This document shows, one piece after another, positions 1-5,480 of a stretch of 7,692 bases of DNA; positions within the stretch are counted from its first letter, which is position 1, and each line of letters opens with the position of its first letter. The notes under the pieces were generated by a model. The model had not been told where the DNA came from and searched no databases. It saw only the letters and a program-made list of their open reading frames with translations. The translations under genes were made by a program, and so were the position numbers. This DNA comes from an uncultured Corynebacterium sp. GTDB taxonomy: Bacteria > Actinomycetota > Actinomycetes > Mycobacteriales > Mycobacteriaceae. The DNA is taken from contig CAMILJ010000094.1 of assembly GCA_946222625.1 (NCBI GenBank), positions 1 to 7,692 of the forward strand, written 5' to 3'.

Positions 1-257
1 TCCCCTGGCAGGCGGGTGGCTACACCAACATCAAGAACCTGACCTTCCTGTGCGCTTATCACAACGGTATTAACGACGATGACCCACAAAGGCCTACCGG
101 GCGTGGCTACATGTACCGGCTTGACACCGGGGTGTCCTTCATCCCACCCTGGGGTGCCCCGATTACCGCAATGCCGGAATACCAAGAAGCACTAGCCAGA
201 CTCAACGCCGAACAGACACCGGCCACACCACCAGATCCACCACCCGACAGCAGCTAA
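1..257 (+). CDS. HNH endonuclease, DUF222/13E12-repeat type, C-terminal part only
   Basis: This reading frame is open from the left edge (first full codon at 3) to TAA at 255-257, giving 84 visible residues. Residues 1-25 read PWQAGGYTNIKNL then TFLCAYHNGIND, the second half of an HNH nuclease core: the central Asn region followed by the LCxxHN segment with the last metal-binding His at residue 20. The first His of the motif and the DUF222 domain that normally precedes it would lie outside the window. The end is a Pro/Thr/Asp-rich tail without predicted structure. Corynebacterial genomes carry many paralogues of this family; they are predicted DNA nucleases whose biological role is mostly unknown, and some sit in repetitive or mobile contexts. 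The frame and motif are seen directly; the family name is from recall. A hairpin at 311-337 may end its transcript. Confidence 0.82.
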   Translation, partial: PWQAGGYTNIKNLTFLCAYHNGINDDDPQRPTGRGYMYRLDTGVSFIPPWGAPITAMPEYQEALARLNAEQTPATPPDPPPDSS

Positions 258-310
258 CACCCCAACCACCAAACACAAAAAGCGCCGGTAACCTGCGGCA
301 ATACCAAGCA

Positions 311-337
311 CCCGCCAATCAAAAGATGGTTGACGGG
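311..337. terminator. Imperfect hairpin after the HNH gene, copy 1 of a repeated hairpin
   Basis: Arms CCCGCCAATC (311-320) and GGTTGACGGG (328-337) enclose a 7-nt loop. On the plus strand the 10-bp stem has one C/A mismatch and one G-U pair. No clear T-run follows on the plus strand, so its role as terminator of the HNH gene is an inference from its position 54 bp after the stop. It matches the hairpin at 415-441 at about 23 of 28 positions. Confidence 0.4.
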
Positions 338-414
338 CACATCGGCGATCCTTTGTTGACCAGGTTTCAAATGCCGGCTGGAACAACGCGCATTTAAGCT
401 CTTAAAGAGCGAGA

Positions 415-441
415 CCCGCCAACCGGATGATGGTTGGCGGG
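415..441 (-). terminator. Perfect hairpin downstream of the minus-strand membrane protein gene
   Basis: CCCGCCAACC (415-424) and GGTTGGCGGG (432-441) form a perfect 10-bp GC-rich stem with a 7-nt loop. It lies about 50 bp after the stop of the minus-strand gene. Read on the minus strand the stem is followed by TCTCGCTCTTT, a modest T-rich stretch, which supports termination of that gene. It may serve both directions, since the plus-strand HNH gene also runs towards it. Confidence 0.6.
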
Positions 442-491
442 CCACTTGTGGTGGGTAAAGCGTCGTCAAGCGCGTGCGGCGCCGAAGATAG

Positions 492-1286
492 CTAGGCACT
501 CAACGACGGACCACCCAGAGCCGAGTCAAGGATTCCCGCACCCACGAGATAGTTGGCCAAATCATTCAAGTCCGCTTCGTTCCCGTTGGCATCATAGCCG
601 TCCATGACGTACTCGATAACCGCATCGCCATCCTCAAGCACTTCAGCAATCACGTACTCATCTTCCTCACTAAAGGCGCCAATCTGGGAGCCGCGGGCCG
701 AGGTGAAGTCCTCGACGGTGCCATCCAGCCCAACGCTTTCAGTATCGCGGATCGCATCCTTGTTCTCTGTGTACTGAGCCACGAACTCTCTGTCCGGACC
801 AAAGATGCAAGAAATCGTCGGAACCCACTGCACATCAAGGCCCAGATAGTCCGCCTGCCCGAAGAAAGACGTGTCCTCATAGCACTCGTCCGAAAGATCA
901 ATGAGCGGAGCAGGCACCGGGGCAGAAACCTCGGAGTCGCGGATCCTATCAACCTCATTGGAATCATATGTGCCGTTCCAATAGTCATTGTCGGAAGCAG
1001 CGACGTCTTGTGGCGCGTCGTCAAAATCAGCAGCAACATCTTTGAAGAAGGAAACTGCAGCAATAATAGCGACGGTTGCGATAATGGCGAATACAAGGAC
1101 TACCGCCAGAACGATCCACAATGTTTTCTTCGATCTGGGCTTCTTCTCGTGCGGCTGCGGCATCGCCGGGCCGCCAACGTGAGGACCTTGATTCTGATTG
1201 ATAAAGCCAGGGGGTGCTTGGTTGTGCTGCGGGTTCTGGCCAAATCCACGGGGCGACTGTTGCGGGCTACCGAAAGGGTTCGTCAT
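492..1286 (-). CDS. Single-pass membrane protein with Pro/Gln-rich cytoplasmic N-terminus, function unknown
   Basis: From ATG at 1286 this encodes 264 residues. Residues 1-45 are rich in Pro, Gln, Asn and Gly, followed by a basic stretch (KKPRSKK, 48-54), a strong hydrophobic segment at about 55-81, and an acidic domain to the end. The positive charge before the membrane segment predicts N-in, C-out topology, so the last 180 residues should be outside the membrane. That domain has just two cysteines, C135 and C160, a plausible disulphide. Q/P-rich N-terminus plus one membrane helix plus a small extracytoplasmic domain is a common architecture among actinobacterial envelope proteins, but I do not recognise the family and assign no function. 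An in-frame TTG at 1295 would add three residues; ATG is preferred because a TAGATT -10 lies 7 nt upstream of it, with no Shine-Dalgarno. A hairpin at 415-441 probably ends the transcript. It is divergent from the helicase gene. Confidence 0.8.
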   Translation of the reverse strand: MTNPFGSPQQSPRGFGQNPQHNQAPPGFINQNQGPHVGGPAMPQPHEKKPRSKKTLWIVLAVVLVFAIIATVAIIAAVSFFKDVAADFDDAPQDVAASDNDYWNGTYDSNEVDRIRDSEVSAPVPAPLIDLSDECYEDTSFFGQADYLGLDVQWVPTISCIFGPDREFVAQYTENKDAIRDTESVGLDGTVEDFTSARGSQIGAFSEEDEYVIAEVLEDGDAVIEYVMDGYDANGNEADLNDLANYLVGAGILDSALGGPSLSA

Positions 1287-1293
1287 GCCGTTC

Positions 1294-1299
1294 AATCTA
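1294..1299 (-). promoter_or_regulatory. Putative -10 for a leaderless transcript of the membrane protein gene
   Basis: The minus strand reads TAGATT, then 7 nt, then ATG at 1286. A TANNNT hexamer 7 nt before the start codon, without a ribosome binding site, is the usual layout of a leaderless actinobacterial mRNA. A consensus TTGACA is present on the same strand at 1327-1322 but 22 nt away, too far for a standard -35, so it is not counted. Confidence 0.5.
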
Positions 1300-1387
1300 A
1301 CAGAGAACTACGTCACAGTATTGTCAACAGCGCAGGATACGAGGCCTATTCCCCGCACTGGCTTTTCGATCTGGCAGCGAAGCAAAC

Positions 1388-1393
1388 TAGACT
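1388..1393 (+). promoter_or_regulatory. Putative -10 for a leaderless transcript of the DEAD-box helicase
   Basis: TAGACT lies 8 nt before the ATG at 1402 and no purine-rich Shine-Dalgarno sits between them (the spacer is TCCACCCG). This suggests transcription starting at or next to the start codon. I see no good -35 at the expected distance. It mirrors the layout of the divergent gene on the other side of the intergenic region. Confidence 0.45.
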
Positions 1394-1401
1394 TCCACCC
1401 G

Positions 1402-2691
1402 ATGAATACTTTCGCCGACCTCGGACTCCCCCGCGATGTTGTCCGCGTCCTTGACAAACAGGGCATCACGACCCCCTTCCCTATCCAAGAAGCCGCGATT
1501 CCCGACGCCCTCTCCGGCAAGGACGTCCTAGGCCGCGGCCCCACGGGCTCGGGGAAAACCTTTACGTTTGGCCTTCCCATGCTCACTCGACTTGCCGGAT
1601 CTGGGGTTTCCCGACCGGCGCACCCACGCGGTCTCGTGTTGGCACCAACGCGTGAGCTGGCAACGCAGATCCAACAACGCCTGGAAGAACCCGCAGCCGC
1701 GCTGGGGCTACGCGTGTTGGCGGTAGTCGGTGGTGTCAACATCAACAACCACATTCGCTCATTGGCCCGCCCGGTTGACCTGCTTGTTGCTACGCCGGGT
1801 CGTGCACAGGATCTCATCGACCAAGGAAAGCTTTTCTTCGACCAGATCTCCATCACTGCGCTCGACGAGGCCGACCAGATGGCGGACATGGGCTTCCTTC
1901 CCCAGGTACGCAAACTACTTGAGCTCACTCCACCAGACGGCCAACGCTTACTCTTCTCCGCCACCCTCGACGGTGAGGTAAACAAGCTGGTCGAGCAGTT
2001 CATGCACGACCCTATAACCCACTCCACAGCCCCCGTCGAGGCCGCCGTAGACACGATGGAGCACCACCTTGTTTTCATCGGCACCCGCGAGGCACGCAAC
2101 GACGTCGTCCTACGGCTCGGTGCGCGCAAGGGCAAGACCATCATGTTCATGCGGACCAAGCACGGAGTCGACAGGCAAGCAAAAAAGCTGCGCAGAGTCG
2201 GCATTAATGCACTTCCGCTTCATGGCGATAAAGGCCAGGGTTCGCGTACCAAGGCGATTGAGGGCTTCGCCGACGGAAGCGTGCCCGTGCTCGTCGCCAC
2301 GGACATCGCCGCGCGCGGTATCGACATTGCGGATGTCTCCCTCGTCGTCCACGTAGATCCACCCGCTGAGCACAAGGCTTACCTACACCGCTCCGGCCGC
2401 ACCGCCCGCGGCGGTGAGTCAGGAACCGTCGTCACACTCGTTACCGACGAACAGCGCGACGAGGTGGCCAAGCTCATTGCAAAGGCCGGGGTGGACCACA
2501 CCGACCTCGACATCAGCGACCGCGCCAACCCCGCCAGCAGTCCCGAACTTGCCCAAATGACCGGTGCGCGCAAGCCGAAGGGCGAGCCGCTAGGGCCACC
2601 TCACCAACAGCAGCCTAAGCAGAGATCACCGAGACACCGCCGCCGCGGCCGTAACGACCGTCGGCGTCGAGACAGTGCTGGCCGCCGATGA
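1402..2691 (+). CDS. DEAD-box ATP-dependent RNA helicase, RhlE-like
   Basis: The protein has 429 residues from ATG at 1402. All core motifs are present: Q motif FPIQ (Gln29), Walker A GPTGSGKT (46-53), PTRELA (82-87), GG (110-111), TPGR (131-134), DEAD (155-158), SAT (186-188), a motif V region ATDIAARGID (299-308) and HRSGRTARG (329-337). It is therefore expected to be an active ATP-driven RNA unwinding enzyme working on ribosome assembly, mRNA decay or cold adaptation; the exact substrate cannot be read. After residue 395 comes a Gln- and then Arg-rich disordered tail (RHRRRGRNDRRRR at 411-423), typical of non-specific RNA binding in this family. The frame is open upstream as far as 1198, and an ATG at 1285 would add 39 residues, but the family usually begins just before the FADLGLP-like segment, and the TAGACT -10 would be unused by the longer form. 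The stop overlaps the next gene's start by ATGA, so translation of the two is likely coupled. Confidence 0.93.
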   Translation: MNTFADLGLPRDVVRVLDKQGITTPFPIQEAAIPDALSGKDVLGRGPTGSGKTFTFGLPMLTRLAGSGVSRPAHPRGLVLAPTRELATQIQQRLEEPAAALGLRVLAVVGGVNINNHIRSLARPVDLLVATPGRAQDLIDQGKLFFDQISITALDEADQMADMGFLPQVRKLLELTPPDGQRLLFSATLDGEVNKLVEQFMHDPITHSTAPVEAAVDTMEHHLVFIGTREARNDVVLRLGARKGKTIMFMRTKHGVDRQAKKLRRVGINALPLHGDKGQGSRTKAIEGFADGSVPVLVATDIAARGIDIADVSLVVHVDPPAEHKAYLHRSGRTARGGESGTVVTLVTDEQRDEVAKLIAKAGVDHTDLDISDRANPASSPELAQMTGARKPKGEPLGPPHQQQPKQRSPRHRRRGRNDRRRRDSAGRR

Positions 2692-3542
2692 TCCTTCAGC
2701 CCAAAGACTGGCAAGCCCGGATGCGAAAGCATGAGGAGGAAGCAGATGAGTTCCTCGCGCGCTATCGCCACCCAGGCTCATACCACCCTGTCTACGACTT
2801 TCTCTTCGAGTACTACCCGGTCCGCCCCTCTCACCTGCGTCGTTGGCACCCAGGTGTAGGGGTCACCCTGGAAGGAAACGCTCCGCACAGCGAATGGCGC
2901 TACTACCGCCGCACTGCCGAGGGCATCACGATGGACACCGAGGCCTTCCTCGAACGCCGCGGCGGAACCGTGCGCTACATCCTGGACCTTCTGGAAAAGA
3001 CGACGCACAATCCCACCCAATTTGATTGTTTTGGCCTGCATGAATGGGCCATGGTCTACCACACTGATTCCCCTCGCCACGACCTGCCGCTGCGGTTGGG
3101 AGCGGAGGGGACGAACGAGGTCGTCGACAAGCACCGCATCAAGTGCACGCACTACGATGCCTTCCGTTTCTTTACTAAGCCCGCCCGTCCGCTTAATCTC
3201 ACAGTGCTGACCCGAGAGGACCAACCGGACAACGACCAGGCTGGATGCGTCCATGCGACCATGGATCTCTATAAATGGGCGTGGAAATTGGGGCCGCTGG
3301 TGCCAGGTGACTTGTTCCTCGATACCTTCCGGTTGGCGGTGGCCGCGCGCACACTCGACATGGAGGCTTCGCCTTATGACTGCCGCGAGTGGGGTTTTGG
3401 GGTCGTCCCCATCGAAACGCCCGAGGGAAAGCCGGAGTATGTGCGGCGCCAACGCGCGCTTGCCGACGCCTCCGAGCCGCTCCGCGCGCGGCTTGTCTCC
3501 CAAATCAGAGCAGCCCTGAGCGCTACAATGAAAGACCATTGA
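2688..3542 (+). CDS. Conserved actinobacterial protein, often auto-named '3-methyladenine DNA glycosylase'; true function unknown
   Basis: This 284-residue protein starts with the ATG that overlaps the helicase stop (ATGA at 2688-2691) and is therefore likely co-expressed with the helicase by translational coupling. There is no signal peptide or membrane segment, so it should be cytoplasmic. Conserved-looking blocks are HPVYDFLFEYYPVRPSHLRR (33-52), the WHPGVGV segment after it, FDCFGLHEWAMVYH (112-125), a block around HYDAFRFFT, and CVHATMDLYKWAWKLGP in the second half; clusters of His, Asp and Tyr give it an enzyme-like look. From recall, relatives across Actinobacteria with the same HPV-DFL and RRWHPG blocks carry the label '3-methyladenine DNA glycosylase', but I see neither an HhH-GPD signature nor an AAG-type motif, so the label should not be trusted. 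Its partnership with an RNA helicase would fit RNA metabolism equally well; that is only inference. Confidence 0.85.
   Translation: MILQPKDWQARMRKHEEEADEFLARYRHPGSYHPVYDFLFEYYPVRPSHLRRWHPGVGVTLEGNAPHSEWRYYRRTAEGITMDTEAFLERRGGTVRYILDLLEKTTHNPTQFDCFGLHEWAMVYHTDSPRHDLPLRLGAEGTNEVVDKHRIKCTHYDAFRFFTKPARPLNLTVLTREDQPDNDQAGCVHATMDLYKWAWKLGPLVPGDLFLDTFRLAVAARTLDMEASPYDCREWGFGVVPIETPEGKPEYVRRQRALADASEPLRARLVSQIRAALSATMKDH
3524..3529 (+). promoter_or_regulatory. Weak candidate -10 for the VWA gene
   Basis: TACAAT lies inside the last codons of the upstream gene, 69 bp before the VWA start. It fits the -10 consensus, but no convincing -35 lies 16-19 bp upstream. If used, it would place the hairpin at 3552-3575 in the 5' untranslated region of the VWA mRNA. 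Confidence 0.25.
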
Positions 3543-3551
3543 TGTGAATCG

Positions 3552-3575
3552 TCGGGGCACCTTCTACTGCCCCGA
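3552..3575 (+). other. Hairpin between the conserved protein gene and the VWA gene
   Basis: TCGGGGCA (3552-3559) and TGCCCCGA (3568-3575) form a perfect 8-bp stem with an 8-nt loop. No T-run follows; instead the sequence runs into the purine-rich ribosome binding site GGAAGGAAG (3587-3595) of the next gene. It may be a weak terminator, an mRNA processing or stability element, or a regulator of expression of the downstream gene. Confidence 0.4.
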
Positions 3576-3598
3576 GACCCCAGCGCGGAAGGAAGAAG

Positions 3599-4432
3599 AT
3601 GGCCCGGCACTCGGATGGAAAGAATAACTATGCAATCGCACCGTGGGTCATCATCGTGGCCGTCCTCGCGGTAGTGGCGTTAGTTATCGGCGCATTCTTC
3701 CTCTTCCGCGGAGGGGAATCCGAATCGAGCGAGCCAGTAGCGGCGGATAAAACCACTGAGTCATCGGTCGTACAGAAACCAACGAGTGAAAGCGCTAGCA
3801 CTGCATCGACCACGCCCTCGAAGTCAGAAAAGCCGACCGAATCGGCATCAGCCGCGCCCAGCACTGAAAACAAGGAAGATCAAGGGGTGGCGCCGAATAC
3901 GTTGTTCCTTCTTGATACCTCCGACAACCTTGCGCCTTACTTCGATGAGGTGACTCAGGGCGTGGCGGAGGCGGCGTCGGCAGTCGGCGCGGAGGGAAGC
4001 CAGGTGGCTCTCTGGAACTATTCCTCACCCATTTCAGCCACGGCCACCGTGGGCTTCCGTCAGAATGTAGCCTATGGCGACGCCGAGAACGTGGCCTTCG
4101 CAGTACGGCAATTCGGCACTGGTGGTGTTCCTCAAACTCGCAGCGCCGTGGTTGCGGCGCTGGATAACGCCACGGACCAAGTAGCAGAAAGTGGCAAGGA
4201 CACCCGCGTCGTGCTCATTACTACCGGAACCCAACAGGATATGGATGACGCAAGCTTTGCAGAGGCGCTCAAGGCCGCGCGCGGTAAGGGCGTTAGCTTG
4301 AACGTGCTGCATGTTGGTGAAGGTGAGAAGGACGCGGAGCTCGAAAAGCTTGCTGACTCCTACAACACCATCTCGGACCCTACCAATGTCCAAGAAAGCA
4401 AGAAGGCTATCGCCAGCGCCGCCGGGGCATGA
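3599..4432 (+). CDS. Membrane-anchored VWA-like domain protein with degenerate metal site
   Basis: The protein has 277 residues from ATG at 3599, preceded by a good ribosome binding site (GGAAGGAAG, 3587-3595). A short polar N-terminus (MARHSDGKNNY) leads into a hydrophobic segment at about 14-36, acting as an uncleaved signal anchor. A Ser/Thr/Glu/Lys-rich linker (about 40-97) is followed by an alpha/beta domain starting NTLFLLDTSDN (100-110) that resembles a von Willebrand factor A fold: the first strand with Asp106 and Ser108, a possible second-motif Thr180 (GVPQT), and a strand VVLITTG (204-210). The metal site is incomplete: the last Ser of DxSxS is Asn110, and the usual Asp of the ITDG-like motif is Thr. 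The domain should lie outside the cell membrane and act in protein binding at the envelope; partners are unknown. The linker probably spans the inner wall layer. It is the last gene before the convergent region. Confidence 0.8.
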   Translation: MARHSDGKNNYAIAPWVIIVAVLAVVALVIGAFFLFRGGESESSEPVAADKTTESSVVQKPTSESASTASTTPSKSEKPTESASAAPSTENKEDQGVAPNTLFLLDTSDNLAPYFDEVTQGVAEAASAVGAEGSQVALWNYSSPISATATVGFRQNVAYGDAENVAFAVRQFGTGGVPQTRSAVVAALDNATDQVAESGKDTRVVLITTGTQQDMDDASFAEALKAARGKGVSLNVLHVGEGEKDAELEKLADSYNTISDPTNVQESKKAIASAAGA

Positions 4433-4483
4433 TAGCCAGAGTGCATGTCAGGATAAGCAGCCGCAACACTGCAGGCGAATCGA

Positions 4484-4539
4484 GGCCGTGTGGTTGCACA
4501 ATTCCACCATGCTGAAGCATGGGATAAACCTGCACGGCC
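4484..4539. other. Structured dyad in the convergent intergenic region (outer and inner hairpins)
   Basis: GGCCGTG (4484-4490) pairs with CACGGCC (4533-4539); just inside, GGTT (4492-4495) can pair with AACC (4527-4530) across a small internal loop; and the centre holds CCATGCTGAAGCATGG (4507-4522), a 6-7 bp hairpin. Three nested stems over 56 nt with a small loop look like a folded RNA rather than chance. It could be part of the 3' end of the VWA mRNA, of the opposite mRNA, or a small RNA. No promoter or T-run is evident. Confidence 0.4.
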
Positions 4540-4551
4540 GCGCATCACAAA

Positions 4552-4608
4552 GCCGCCGCGTCCTCTGGAGCACTGACGTGAGCTGCAGTGACTAAGAGGA
4601 GCGGCGGC
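4552..4608. terminator. Long hairpin between convergent genes, probable bidirectional terminator
   Basis: GCCGCCGCGTCCTCT (4552-4566) pairs with AGAGGAGCGGCGGC (4595-4608) as a 14-bp stem with one bulged G. The loop contains a further dyad, CACTG (4571-4575) with CAGTG (4586-4590). An alternative register pairs AAGCCGCC (4550-4557) with GGCGGCTT (4610-4617). It lies between the plus-strand VWA gene and the minus-strand MerR gene and ends 11 bp after the latter's stop. On the minus strand the stem is followed by TTTGTG, a short T-run. Position and stability favour termination for both directions. Confidence 0.6.
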
Positions 4609-4619
4609 GGGCGGCTTCC

Positions 4620-5216
4620 TTAGGAGGTTTTGCGCTTGCGCCGAGCAGCCAGTTCGTCGAGGCCAAATACAACGTCGACTTCTTCGTCCTCCACAACGCG
4701 CTCAGCCGGGAAGGAAGTGATGGTGCCGGAAAGCTCCTTGAGGATGCCTGGAACGGCGATGCCAAACACGCCCTGTCCGCCGGCAAGAAGGTCGATGACT
4801 TCGTCGTTCGAGCGGCACTCATACACCGTGGTGCCGTCGGAAACGAGGGTGAGCTCAGCGAGATCGTTAACTCCGCGATCCCTCAGGGATTCCACCGCGA
4901 GGCGGATATTCTGCAAAGAAATGCCGGTATCCAAAAGGCGCTTGACAATCTTGAGCACCAGTACGTCCTTAAAGGAGTACAGGCGCTGGGAGCCAGAGCC
5001 GCGGGCAGTGCGAATCGAGGGCTTCACCAGGTCCGTGCGAGCCCAGTAGTCCAACTGGCGGTAGGTAATGCCGGCTACCTGGCAAGCGATGGGCACGCGG
5101 TAGCCCAGCTCCTCGTCGGGCCCGACATCAAAAAGGGATTCCTGAACATAGTCCTTGGCTGCGAAATCTTCGAGCGGCAGTGCGCTGGACTCGGGACGGT
5201 TATTCTTACTGCTCAC
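4620..5216 (-). CDS. MerR-family transcriptional regulator, Rv1830/cg1633 type
   Basis: The protein has 198 residues from GTG at 5216, with GGAG at 5227-5224 seven nt upstream fixing that start. Residues 1-37 are an acidic extension unusual for MerR proteins. A winged helix-turn-helix follows at about 39-112, with VAGITYRQLDYWARTDLV (48-64) as the recognition part and SGSQRLYSFKDVLVLK covering the wing and next helix. The C-terminal part lacks the cysteine metal sites of classical MerR sensors (only C45 and C134 are present) and ends in a basic RRKRK tail. By sequence and position it corresponds to cg1633 in C. glutamicum and Rv1830 (ResR/McdR) in M. tuberculosis, which has been connected with growth, division and antibiotic resilience; this is from recall. 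A promoter-like TTGACG-N17-TTTAAT and an array of TGAC repeats lie upstream, so it appears to be its own transcription unit and may be autoregulated. Confidence 0.9.
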   Translation of the reverse strand: MSSKNNRPESSALPLEDFAAKDYVQESLFDVGPDEELGYRVPIACQVAGITYRQLDYWARTDLVKPSIRTARGSGSQRLYSFKDVLVLKIVKRLLDTGISLQNIRLAVESLRDRGVNDLAELTLVSDGTTVYECRSNDEVIDLLAGGQGVFGIAVPGILKELSGTITSFPAERVVEDEEVDVVFGLDELAARRKRKTS

Positions 5217-5257
5217 GTAATTACTCCAGTGATACTTGAGGGGAGTTCTATTTTTCT

Positions 5258-5286
5258 ATTAAAGGGCACGTCAGCGACCGCGTCAA
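5258..5286 (-). promoter_or_regulatory. Putative promoter of the Rv1830-like regulator
   Basis: On the minus strand TTGACG (5286-5281) is followed after exactly 17 nt by TTTAAT (5263-5258). Both hexamers match the sigma-A type consensus at most positions and the spacing is ideal. The start codon is 41 nt further on, with a ribosome binding site, so this transcript would have a leader of about 35 nt. Confidence 0.65.
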
Positions 5287-5330
5287 GAGTCGTCATCCGT
5301 GAACCTCTAGTAGAACTTTAGACTTTTTGA

Positions 5331-5363
5331 GTCACTTTGTCATCATTAGTCACACGCGTGTCA
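5331..5363 (-). promoter_or_regulatory. TGAC repeat array upstream of the regulator gene, candidate operator
   Basis: The minus strand carries TGACA, TGACT, TGACA and TGACT with start-to-start distances of 11, 10 and 8 nt. The first two flank the palindrome ACACGCGTGT (5352-5361). Three further TGAC copies lie in or near the promoter (at 5270-5273, 5282-5285 and 5292-5295), making seven in 94 bp. Roughly helical spacing upstream of a -35 suggests a binding region for a regulator; which one is unknown. Confidence 0.4.
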
Positions 5364-5390
5364 TTAAAAAAATCAGTGGCAGCACGACAA

Positions 5391-5416
5391 AAGCGACGCC
5401 CCACAGGGCGCCGCTT
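5391..5416 (-). terminator. Terminator of the DUF151 gene
   Basis: Read on the minus strand AAGCGGCGCCC, loop TGTG, GGGCGTCGCTT forms an 11-bp stem (one G-U pair) that runs straight into TTTTGT. This is a good intrinsic terminator about 65 bp after the stop of the DUF151 gene. It separates that gene from the regulator downstream. On the plus strand the same stem has one mismatch and is followed by TCTTCTTTCT. Confidence 0.75.
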
Positions 5417-5480
5417 CTTCTTTCTAGTTGAGATCAGGGCTTAGGGCTGAATCGTGTGGAAGAGAGCTTAAACTCCCCTT

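Noticed and set aside
575..610. EF-hand-like calcium loop (DGYDANGNEADL) in the membrane protein
   Set aside because: Only three positions fit around the Gly; the first Asp and last Glu of the loop are not in register.
1322..1327. Consensus TTGACA (minus strand) as -35 of the membrane protein gene
   Set aside because: The distance of 22 nt to TAGATT is too long for a standard promoter.
1285..1401. Upstream ATG at 1285 (or TTG at 1198) as helicase start
   Set aside because: The 39-residue extension does not resemble a helicase N-terminus, the 1285 ATG would overlap the start codon of the divergent gene, and a -10 hexamer sits 8 nt before ATG 1402.
1308..2204. 298-residue open frame antisense to the helicase
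   Set aside because: It is opposite a complete helicase with all motifs, is full of Ser, Arg and Cys without any domain, and looks like a GC-driven shadow.
2778..3560. 260-residue open frame antisense to the conserved protein
   Set aside because: No recognisable domain or ribosome binding site; the plus-strand frame is coupled to the helicase and has conserved blocks.
4484..4539. tRNA or known riboswitch in the convergent region
   Set aside because: No cloverleaf, no CCA-proximal acceptor pairing with a T arm, and no conserved riboswitch core; it also does not lie before a gene.
4311..4595. 94-residue plus-strand frame running into the convergent intergenic region
   Set aside because: It overlaps the end of the VWA gene in another frame, crosses the structured dyads and has no domain.
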